From Schizochytrium sp. CCTCC M209059 (taxonomy: Eukaryota > Sar > Bigyra > Thraustochytrida > Thraustochytriidae): a stretch of 64,000 nucleotides of DNA. Location of the stretch: assembly GCA_000818945.1 (NCBI GenBank), contig KN805370.1, positions 1,362,498-1,426,497 on the forward strand, written 5' to 3'. The stretch's first letter is position 1. Each line of letters starts with the position of its first letter. Under the pieces are notes generated by a model, which made no database searches, was not told the origin of the DNA, and saw only the letters and a list, made by a program, of their open reading frames with translations. A program made the position numbers and the translations under genes. This document shows, one piece after another, positions 30,601 through 38,800 of this stretch.

Positions 30601-31721
30601 TCTGCAGACGACCGTTCTGCTTTAATGCGTTGGCTAGAAATGTGTGGCCTTCTGGTCCAATGTTGTTGGTATTGAGACTGTTTGTTGCAAGGAGAATTTT
30701 TCCATACGATTAGCTCTCGGGTTCGACACGAAAACCTGGCAAAAGATCACCATCAAATGATACGTACTCGAGCAGACGGAGCGAAGTGTTGACCTCCAAA
30801 GCGATCGCCAGTGCTCTGGCGCCTGGACTTTGAATCTTGTTTCGCCGAAGACTGTGCGTGTTCGACAGGACAGCAAATCAAAGTGTCAGTCGCTTGGAGA
30901 GAAACAGATGAATTTGAGAAAAGCATGATGTGGTGAAAAACGTACAAGAGCCACTCTAGCGAGGTACTTTGCCGCAAGGAGCAGGCGAGGGCCATGGCAC
31001 CCTCGTCACTAATGTTGTTGTTGCCAAGTCTTTTGAATTGCGCAGAGGTTAATATATGCTCAGAGCGAAAAAAGTGACGGATTGTTTCAGAATGAAAACG
31101 TACCCGAGAAGCTGGAGCGTTGTATTTGTTTCTAGCGCCTTGGCAAGGGCCTTGGCGCCCTTGTCCCCAATTTCGTTGTCGCTAAGGCTATTGTGCTTTT
31201 TCGGGTCAGCGAGACGATTGGTCTGTCTCGGGCCAGGAACGAACGGGCAACGTACTTGATTTTCTGCAGACAAGAATTACGTCCAATCGCCACGGCAAGT
31301 GCCTCAGCACCATCATCATCGATACTGTTGTATCGCAGGCTATAGTTCGAAGATAAGAATTTTGTGAGAATAGAGTTTTCCGAAACATCGTCAGAGAAAA
31401 ACGTACTCGAGCCTTTCCAGAGTTGTATTCGTCGAAAGGACCTCTGCAACTGCCTTTGTACCCTCGTTGCCAAGATGATTGCCGAACAGACTGTTACATG
31501 GACGCATATACCGTAGTCGCAGGCCGCCAACCCCACCCCGCGGTCGGCCCCAAAGTCGCGCGTGAGTTCTCCTCGTCGTCATCACCCATCGTTTCGCCAC
31601 GCTGCGTGCACCCCTGTTTGCTCTTCGCAACTTACTCGACGTCCGAAACCCCCTGCGCAATGCTGTGCAAGGCCGCGGCGGCCCCCCCTTGCCCTGCTGC
31701 GTCCGCGGCCCTCGTCGTCAT
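27630..31721 (-). CDS. LRR-Roc-COR-TIR protein, nine exons
   Basis: Exons on the minus strand: 31636-31721, 31407-31490, 31256-31339, 31187-31104, 30946-31029, 30768-30851, 30594-30677, 30421-30504, 27630-30360. The spliced frame is continuous: 1,134 residues. Exon 1 starts with ATG (MTTRAADAAGQ). Exons 2-8 each encode one 28-residue RI-type leucine-rich repeat (pattern L-x-x-N-x-I-x-x-x-G-A-x-A-L-A-x-A-L-x-x-N-T-x-L). Exon 9 holds the Roc GTPase (P-loop GRGAAGKTS, residues 305-313; switch II WDYGGQ, 467-472; GTYLD, 546-550; a ~100-residue low-complexity insert between them), COR (~610-835) and a TIR domain (~972-1085: HIFISHVQATGGDLS, KLENRGLKVWFD, LVLTKGIFASEAVKDEL). Glu1043 aligns with the catalytic Glu of NADase TIRs by eye. 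No kinase domain. An innate-sensor or cell-death role is inference. It is divergent from the topoisomerase gene. Confidence 0.88.
30421..31490 (-). repeat. Seven 84-base LRR exons, one repeat each
   Basis: Each exon is exactly 84 bases and begins with the last base of a split codon and ends with the first two of the next (phase 2 on both sides). Intervening introns are 67, 68, 74, 94, 90 and 89 bases, with a 145-base intron before and a 60-base intron after the array. The donor is GTACGT for six of the seven LRR exons and GTAGGT for the other; all acceptors end in AG. Any exon could be duplicated or lost without shifting the frame. Confidence 0.9.
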
Positions 31722-32118
31722 CAGCGCCGCACCTTCCCGGTGCAGCCCAGCTTTTCTAGCGCCGTGCCCTCGAACAAAATTTGCTTCTCGGAATCAAATC
31801 AACTCTGCACGCACAAACTGCGATAGGGACTTACGTACGTACGACGGCTACGAGCCCTCTCTGCACGCCATGGCGACGCTCGTGTGTGGTCTTCGACGTG
31901 GTGTGCAGCACCAACGACGATAGAGTTTCTCGGCCGTGGCGATGGTGGTGGGCGAGAAGGATGGTGACGACGACGACGACGACGATGATGATGATGATAG
32001 ATTGATAGATTGATAGATCGATTGATTGATGACGTGAGCGAGTGATGTGCGAATGATTCGTTGGATGATATGCTGGAGAGATCAATACCTTGACCAACCA
32101 ACACGGGGACGAGACACA
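31722..32118. promoter_or_regulatory. Divergent promoter, LRR-ROCO-TIR / topoisomerase II
   Basis: 397 bases between two divergent ATGs. It contains a GAC run followed by GAT and a GATTGATA repeat at about 31965-32030. No TATA box is obvious on either side. Confidence 0.5.
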
Positions 32119-35100
32119 ATGCATGTGGCGCGAGCGCGAGCGCGTGCGCGTGCCGGCGGGGCGGGCTGGCGATGGATCGCGCGCGCAGGGCCAGCGCGGA
32201 AGACCTTGCCGGCGAGGTTGCAGCCGCTTGCGACGACTGGCTTGGCCCGGACCTGGACGGATGACATGGTGGGCTCCAAGTCGGCGCGGGCGTGGAGACC
32301 GCTCAGCAGCGACGCCAAGGTGAACGACCTGTACGAGCGCAAGACGCCCGAGGAACACGTGCTGCTACGGCCCGGCATGTACGTAGGGAGCGTAGACAAA
32401 ATCACCGAGGAACTCTTTGTGTATGACAAAAAGTCCCGTCGCATGCAGCTCGAAGAAGTCTCTTACTCTCCAGGCCTCGTCAAGCTTTTTGACGAGATTC
32501 TCGTGAACGCAGCGGACAATCTTGACCGGTCAGCAGGCAAGATGAATGCCATAGACATCTCCCTCGATCGCAGCACGCAGCGAATCACTGTACGCAACAA
32601 CGGCGCGGGTATTCCTGTGGTCATGCACGAAAAGGAAAAGGTGTACATTCCCGAGCTTGTCCTCGGCAACTTGCTGACCGGGTCGAACTTTGACGACACC
32701 GTGGAGCGCTTCACGGGTGGGCGTCACGGATACGGCGCCAAGCTCACCAACATTTTGTCAAACTCGTTCCGGGTGGAAACCCTCGACGCAGAGCGCAATC
32801 TGCTCTTTGAAATGGAATGGCATGATCACATGAAACCGGTCGGCGAGGGGGCCAAGGTGACCGAGCTTTCTGCAAAAGAAGTCGAGGCGCGAGGCGGGGG
32901 CTACACGGAGATATCGTTCGTCCCGGACCTTCAGGTATTCAAGATGGCCCGGATGGACAAGGGCACATTACAGGTAATTGACCGTCGCGTGCGCGACATT
33001 GCGGGCCTGCTTGCGCCTTCAATCCAGGTGACCTGGAATGGGGTGCAGGTAAAGGTTGCGTCCTTTGAAGAGTTCGCGAGTCAGTTTTACGTTGGTGCTA
33101 CGAAAACACACGCGAGGCAAAATGGCGCCCTCTTCGAAAAGGGCAAGTGGCGCGTGATTGTGCTCCAGTCTCCACTAGACAATGATCCGCTCATGCAAAG
33201 TTTTGTGAATCGCATGGCGACTCCGCGGGGCGGTCAACACGTGGATCACATTTTGAAGCAGCTCGAGCCTGCGCTCTTGGAAGCAGCAACGAAAAAGTTG
33301 CCTAAATCAAACGAGACGAAAGTCACGCGCAAAATGGTGCAACAAAAACTTGCTCTCTTCGTGGACTGCCGTCTTCCAAACCCTTCCTTCGACACACAGG
33401 TCAAGGACAAGCTCACTTCCAAAGTGACGGCGCAAAATGGCTGCGCACTGCCTGCATCCTTTCTCAACTCTGTCGTAAAAAAGACTGGGATTGTAGAGAG
33501 CATTGTCGCAGAAGCACAGGCGCGAGACAACGCTGTGCTGACGCGTGCGCCCCGGAGAACGTCGCGTAAGAGCCTCCTTAGCATCCCCAAGCTCGAGGAT
33601 GCCAACTGGGCGGGGACGGCGCGCTCGAGCGAGGCGACCCTCATTCTCACTGAAGGTGACTCCGCCAAGGCACTTGCCGTTGCAGGTTTGCCCGTCGTGG
33701 GTCGCGACGGCTACGGCGTGTTCCCGCTTCGCGGCAAACCGCTCAACGTGCGCGACGCAACGGCGCGTACGGTAGTCAAAAATGAGGAGATCAAACACTT
33801 GTGCACGATCCTTGGGCTTGACTTTAAAAAGAAATACGCATCGCAAAAGGAGAAGGCTACGCTTCGGTACGGTCGCGTCATGCTCATGACGGATCAGGAT
33901 TTTGACGGTTCGCACATCAAAGGACTTCTCATCAATCTCTTTCACTTCTTTTGGCCGGAACTACTCAAAACGCCAGGATTCCTCTGTGAGTTCGTGACGC
34001 CGCTCATCAAGGTGTCTTCGAACTCGAAAGGAAAGTCTGCTGCGAGCGGCGGCAAGCTCAGCTTCTTCACCATGCAAGATTACGAGAACTGGCTCGCGAG
34101 CAGTGGCAACGCGCCACGTGCACACAGTGTAAAGTACTACAAAGGTCTGGGCACGAGCACATCCTCTGAGGCTCGCGAGTACTTTGGTAATCTGCCCAAG
34201 CATGTGCTTGACTTCAAGTCGAATTCGCCCACGGAGGCGAGCGAGCTCATCGATATGGCCTTTAACAAAAAGCGCGCAAGCGACCGGCGGGATTGGATTT
34301 CGCTGGCGCTCCAGCGGCAAGCTGACGGCAAGTTTAAATACGTAGATCACAACGCCAATTCGCTGCGCTTTGAGGAGTTCATCAATCAGGAGCTCGTTCT
34401 TTTCTCGCAGCATGATCTCGAGCGTAGCGTGCCCTCGGCGTTGGATGGCCTCAAACCGTCGCAGCGCAAGGTCCTTTTCGCTGCGCTGAAGCGAAATCTC
34501 ACATCTTCAGAGCTCAAAGTCGCGCAGCTTGCCGGCTACGTCGGCGAGCAGACCGCTTATCATCACGGCGAGCAGTCATTGTATGCGACGATCATCAACA
34601 TGGCCCAGGACTTTGTCGGAAGTAACAATCTGCCGCTTCTGTTCCCCTCTGGTCAATTTGGCACCCGTCTGCAGGGCGGCAAAGACGCTGCAAGCCCGCG
34701 TTATATATTCACGCGTCTCCAAGAATATACGCGCGCAATTTTCCCGCCCGAAGACGATGCGTTGTTGGAACGAAATGAGGATGACGGCATGGTCGTGGAG
34801 CCTGTCGTGTACAAGCCCATTATCCCAATGGCGCTCATCAATGGCGCCGAGGGGATTGGCACGGGCTGGTCCACCTTTGTGCCAGCGCACAATCCTCTCG
34901 AGGTCATTGCCAATGTGCGGAGGCTTCTGCAGGGCGAACCTTTGGTGCCCATGATGCCGTGGTATGCGGGCTTCAAGGGCACGATCGAGCCGCGAACTTG
35001 GATCTCCAAGAAAAAGGGGACCTTTACGTACGAGGACGGCTTTGTCTCGTCTGGAGTGATCGAGCGATCATCGAAGACGGAGGCGGTCGTTTCAGAACTA

Positions 35101-35853
35101 CCGATCGGGCGCTGGACGGAGGATTTCAAGCTTGCGCTTCGCAATTTAGTAACCGAGGACAAGCTTGCGGACTTTTCCGAGCATCACGATGAGAGCTCTG
35201 TTCGATTTACTTTAAAGGGCACGGGCGCAACGCTTGATAAGCTCTGCGCAGACAGTGCCGCGCTGCGCATGTCAACCAAACTTCTGACGTCGAATATGCA
35301 CTTTTTCGACCTTCAGGGCCGGGTCAAGCGCTACACGACACCCGAGGAAATCATCGAGGCATTCTATCCTGCGAGACTTGATTTGTACGCGAAACGCCGT
35401 CAGGTCATGCTTGACGACATGCGCTATCGCGTGAATCGTCTTCAGAACCAAGCACGCTTTGCACTCGCTGTGAGTGAAGGAACCTTTGCGATTTTGGGCA
35501 AGTCCAAGGCCGACATTCTCGATCAACTTGTCGCAGAAGGCTTTGATAGAGAAGACGCACTTGGAAAGGCCGGGGACGGCGCCGATGACGAGGGTGGCGA
35601 GGCGGGGGCGGAGGCGGAGGCGGAGGCAGACGACGATGCGGCAGGGCACGGAAAGCGGGGCCGATCCCGGGGTCCTTTTGACTACCTCGTGAATACACCC
35701 TTGTGGGATCTCACACAAGAGAACGTGTTGCGAATTCGGAAAGAACTCTCGACTCTCGAGGATGAATTCAAGACTTTGCAGCAACTTCGCCCGGAGGATC
35801 TCTGGCTTCGTGACCTCGATCGGCTCGAGAAGATTATCGTTTCGTCAAAGTAA
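32119..35853 (+). CDS. TOP2: DNA topoisomerase II
   Basis: Type IIA topoisomerase that passes one duplex through a break in another using ATP, needed for chromosome segregation. The GHKL ATPase shows NNGAGIPV and GGRHGYGAKLTNILS. The TOPRIM domain shows LTEGDSAKALAVAG and DQDFDGSHIKGL. The cleavage core has KPSQRKVLFA, the active-site Tyr in SPRYIFTRL (nt ~34700), and NGAEGIGTGWST. The C-terminal region is short: the protein ends about 25 residues after LWLRDLDRLEKI, with only an acidic Ala/Glu insert and a KRGRSRG patch instead of the long animal tail. Two starts are possible: ATG at 32119, giving an Arg/Ala-rich leader (MHVARARARARAG) that could target mitochondria, or ATG at 32266 (MVGSKSARAW) for a nuclear form. 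Single exon. Confidence 0.95.
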   Translation: MHVARARARARAGGAGWRWIARAGPARKTLPARLQPLATTGLARTWTDDMVGSKSARAWRPLSSDAKVNDLYERKTPEEHVLLRPGMYVGSVDKITEELFVYDKKSRRMQLEEVSYSPGLVKLFDEILVNAADNLDRSAGKMNAIDISLDRSTQRITVRNNGAGIPVVMHEKEKVYIPELVLGNLLTGSNFDDTVERFTGGRHGYGAKLTNILSNSFRVETLDAERNLLFEMEWHDHMKPVGEGAKVTELSAKEVEARGGGYTEISFVPDLQVFKMARMDKGTLQVIDRRVRDIAGLLAPSIQVTWNGVQVKVASFEEFASQFYVGATKTHARQNGALFEKGKWRVIVLQSPLDNDPLMQSFVNRMATPRGGQHVDHILKQLEPALLEAATKKLPKSNETKVTRKMVQQKLALFVDCRLPNPSFDTQVKDKLTSKVTAQNGCALPASFLNSVVKKTGIVESIVAEAQARDNAVLTRAPRRTSRKSLLSIPKLEDANWAGTARSSEATLILTEGDSAKALAVAGLPVVGRDGYGVFPLRGKPLNVRDATARTVVKNEEIKHLCTILGLDFKKKYASQKEKATLRYGRVMLMTDQDFDGSHIKGLLINLFHFFWPELLKTPGFLCEFVTPLIKVSSNSKGKSAASGGKLSFFTMQDYENWLASSGNAPRAHSVKYYKGLGTSTSSEAREYFGNLPKHVLDFKSNSPTEASELIDMAFNKKRASDRRDWISLALQRQADGKFKYVDHNANSLRFEEFINQELVLFSQHDLERSVPSALDGLKPSQRKVLFAALKRNLTSSELKVAQLAGYVGEQTAYHHGEQSLYATIINMAQDFVGSNNLPLLFPSGQFGTRLQGGKDAASPRYIFTRLQEYTRAIFPPEDDALLERNEDDGMVVEPVVYKPIIPMALINGAEGIGTGWSTFVPAHNPLEVIANVRRLLQGEPLVPMMPWYAGFKGTIEPRTWISKKKGTFTYEDGFVSSGVIERSSKTEAVVSELPIGRWTEDFKLALRNLVTEDKLADFSEHHDESSVRFTLKGTGATLDKLCADSAALRMSTKLLTSNMHFFDLQGRVKRYTTPEEIIEAFYPARLDLYAKRRQVMLDDMRYRVNRLQNQARFALAVSEGTFAILGKSKADILDQLVAEGFDREDALGKAGDGADDEGGEAGAEAEAEADDDAAGHGKRGRSRGPFDYLVNTPLWDLTQENVLRIRKELSTLEDEFKTLQQLRPEDLWLRDLDRLEKIIVSSK

Positions 35854-36093
35854 CATAGGCTAACAGGCAGGAGGGAGGTAAATAAATCGACTTGCCGGCG
35901 GCGCAAGCGCGAGATATGAACGACCGTATGACTGGCAGGCAACTCATGTGTAGCATGAAAATCAAGTGATGTGAGCAAAATGGGAGGGAATCCGAAAAAA
36001 AACAGACAGATAGGCCAAGACACCTAAATACTACAAGTAAAAAAGAAAAGAAAGAAAAGAGTAAAATGTTCACTGAGAGTCTCCCGCTCGCTT

Positions 36094-37458
36094 TCATGTG
36101 GCAGCTGCCGGAGGAGGAGCCGTAAGAGGCGCAGTAGGAGGCCCCGGCCCAGATCCAGGATCCGCTGAAGGTGGGGAATTGGACGGCGCAGACGGCGTCG
36201 CCAGCTGTTGCTCAGGGTCCGGTACTGCAGTTTGCGGATGATCAAGCTCCTCAACAATGCCCGGTATTGAAATGCGTGAAGCCGCATTGGACACCATCAT
36301 TCGGTTGACCAGATTCATGAGCCGCTGATTTTGGAAAATAACACCCGCATTGAGCTTTTTGTGTCGCAAGATCGCATTCCTCGCTCCATGCGAATGAATT
36401 CGACGAAAACCATTGTCTAGCATGTTGGGGATTCTGTACGGTTGGGCGCCGCAGCCTAGTGCGAAGAAGCACGTGCCAAGGCTCCAAACCTCTGCGGCGA
36501 GCGCGTCGTATGTATAAGCTCCGCCAGCAAAAACTTCTGGGGCCATAAAAGCAACAGTGCCAGCGCGGCCTTTCTTGACGTGGTAGCTGGCCGTCTCCTG
36601 GTCGGGGTCCACCAAGCGGAGGGTTGTGGTCCAACCAAAGTCAATCATCTGCACACGAACATTCTGGTCCCCTTCATGGAAGACCACAAAGTTTTCGAGC
36701 TTGAGGTCCCGGTGCACAAAGCCAATTCCTGCAAGAAAAGACACAGCAGCCGTCATCTGAGCAAACACGCTGTGCAGAACGCGAACTTCGCGAATCACGG
36801 CTACGGCCAGGTCGAAGAGGCTCTCGTCGGCACGCGGGAAAACAGCAAATATGTCGCTCTGGTTCTCAAAGTACTTTTCCAAACAGAGGACGTTTGCGTG
36901 GTCGAATTTGCGCAGAGCGATCTGCGAAGCGAACTCTCGCCGCATCTTGAAGATCTCATGCGACTGTTGGTGCGCGTTGAGGCCCTGGAGATGCGTTTTG
37001 GGGACCTTTTTGATTACCACGAGGCGCCCCCCGTTGACGTGAAAGGCGTCCCAAATTTCCCGTCCGTCGCCATCGTTTCGGTGAATTCTGCGTTCCAGCT
37101 CATACTTGTCAGCACCGTTTGGTCCTGGCTCACCGGTATCCTGCAAATATGTGGTTTGCAAAGGCCCAGTGTAGATAGCGAACGGTCGATTAATGTTCAG
37201 CAGCTCCCCGATGTAGTAGCGGAGTGGGTGTGCAATGTGTCCCGAAAATGTGTCTATGTGGACGCAGCAGATCTCCTGGCACGCTTTGAGGATGCTAATC
37301 TGTAGCTCAAGCAAACGGCGCTCGTTCGCTAGCAGAACGCCCGTCAGCAGCAGCTGTTCTACCTCTGCGACCTTGGTGTCGAGCATTTCGAGCGTCGCCC
37401 GGACCGGGCCGCGCCGCAGCGCTTCCTGGACCACGACCATGTTGCTCGTCGAGAGCAT
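36094..37458 (-). CDS. Protein kinase with N-terminal helical region
   Basis: 454 residues. Catalytic motifs: VVIKKV (ATP-binding Lys), FVHRDLKLENFVV (catalytic loop), MIDFGW (DFG), GTVAFMAPEVF (APE), EVWSLGTCFFALGCGAQPY. The glycine-rich loop before the Lys is not recognisable (IWDAFHVNGGRLVVIKK), so ATP binding may be unusual, though Lys, HRD and DFG are intact. The first 130 residues are Leu/Glu-rich helices. The tail from ~410 is Pro/Ser/Ala low complexity and probably disordered. HRDLKLEN is common in CAMK/AGC-like groups, but I cannot fix the group. The gene is convergent with the topoisomerase gene. Single exon, ATG at 37458. Confidence 0.85.
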   Translation of the reverse strand: MLSTSNMVVVQEALRRGPVRATLEMLDTKVAEVEQLLLTGVLLANERRLLELQISILKACQEICCVHIDTFSGHIAHPLRYYIGELLNINRPFAIYTGPLQTTYLQDTGEPGPNGADKYELERRIHRNDGDGREIWDAFHVNGGRLVVIKKVPKTHLQGLNAHQQSHEIFKMRREFASQIALRKFDHANVLCLEKYFENQSDIFAVFPRADESLFDLAVAVIREVRVLHSVFAQMTAAVSFLAGIGFVHRDLKLENFVVFHEGDQNVRVQMIDFGWTTTLRLVDPDQETASYHVKKGRAGTVAFMAPEVFAGGAYTYDALAAEVWSLGTCFFALGCGAQPYRIPNMLDNGFRRIHSHGARNAILRHKKLNAGVIFQNQRLMNLVNRMMVSNAASRISIPGIVEELDHPQTAVPDPEQQLATPSAPSNSPPSADPGSGPGPPTAPLTAPPPAAAT

Positions 37459-38049
37459 GGGGCCTTGCAGCTACGCTGCTCACCCGCACGCGTCCAGACC
37501 GTGCCCAACGCACGGTCGCCAAAGCAGTCAAGGTCTCTCGGAACGCAGGCGATCCCGACCCGTTCCAGGGCGGTCACGCGGGCTCCTGCGGTCCGATCGA
37601 GGTCGCGAGCAAGACGAACCAAGCACGCGAAAGACCGGGCCGGCCGACAAATTCTCGTCTGCTCTCGCGCGGGCGCGACTTGGCGCTGCGCAGGCTCTGC
37701 GTCTCCTCGTCCGCGCGCAGCGACGCAAGCTTGAGGTGTCAGTTTAGCTCGCGTGCTTGCTGGCCCTCAGAGTTCGCCTGCCGGGCCTGACTTCCGGCTG
37801 CGACGAGGCCGTCCCGCGTCCCGCCGCGGCCTCCGCCCCGCCCCGCGCGGAGGGCCGCCCCCTCGCGCGAGAGGCCGTCGCCGGCGGCGCGTGGCTCCTT
37901 CACGACGTCGCAGCGGCGGGAGACGTGGTACCGCGCGGCGTCCTCTTCTTTTGCTCGCCTGCCTCGATCCCCGATCCCGCCTGGGCGGCGCGGCCGCGCG
38001 GGGCCGGGCGAGACCAGGCCGGCGTCGCGCGGGCAGCTCTGCGCGGCGC

Positions 38050-38083
38050 GATGCCGCGATGCCGCGATGCCGCGATGCCGCGA
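38050..38083. repeat. GATGCCGC octamer tandem repeat
   Basis: Four perfect copies of an 8-base unit followed by a TCTG run, upstream of CDC37. Confidence 0.9.
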
Positions 38084-38516
38084 TCTGTCTGTCTGTCTGC
38101 TGAGCTGCTGTGCGCTGTGCTGCGATGCGATGTGCGATGCGCTCTGCTCTCCTCGTTCGCTTTCTGCTTGCTCTGCTTGCTCTGCTCGGTCTCTTTCATG
38201 CTGTCGTTCTCCGGCCCCCCAAAACGGGGCCCCCGATTGGTTGTGTGCCAAGGCGGAGAACGCTTCGACCACGTCGGTACTACCACGCACGGTGGGCGCG
38301 GCGTCTTGGGTGCGGGAGGCGTCGAGTTGTGGAGGGCGCAACGAGAGATCTTTTTGGAGGGTCTCTGGAGCGAACTTGAAGGTCCAGCTTCGTGAGAGAC
38401 AGTGTATGGGTAGTACACTTGGGCCTTCGTGAAAAGCGTGCTGCCTGAAAACATTTGGAAAAAAACTGCATCAATCAATCAAATCAATTAATGAAACAAA
38501 TAATCGATCATCATCA

Positions 38517-38577
38517 TCTTCTTCTTCTTCTTCTTCTTCTTCTTCTTCTTCTTCTTCTTCTTCTTCTTCTTCTTCTT
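38517..38577. repeat. (CTT)n microsatellite
   Basis: About twenty uninterrupted CTT units, 225 bases upstream of the CDC37 ATG. Confidence 0.95.
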
Positions 38578-38800
38578 GGGGCCTAACTCTGAGCAACCAA
38601 CGCGGCAAGTCGCAGTGTACAGCCCCCTTTTTACGATCAGTTATGATGTCGGTTGGGTGCCCGAAAGACCCCAGAAAATAAAGTCAACGTCGGGCTTCGT
38701 TTCCCGAGCTAGTAGAGGCAGAAAGAAGCAGAGCGCGAACCCGGAAGGAGGGCTTCTAGAAGTTGGGGTCGAGCGCGCGCGCGCGAGGGGGCTGGAGACG

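Larger units (their letters stand above)
37459..38800. other. Divergent promoter region, repeat-rich, no gene recognised
   Basis: Between the minus-strand kinase and the plus-strand CDC37. It is GC-rich on the left, with overlapping open frames lacking protein-like composition. It contains a GATGCCGC octamer repeat at 38050-38083, a TCTG run after it and a (CTT)n run at 38517-38577. The right part is the CDC37 leader: its frame is open back to 38576 but has no ATG before 38801. Confidence 0.5.

Noticed and set aside
37739..38341. Minus-strand 200-residue frame near the kinase start
   Set aside because: Low-complexity Arg/Ser/Gln composition with no plausible start; overlaps octamer repeats.
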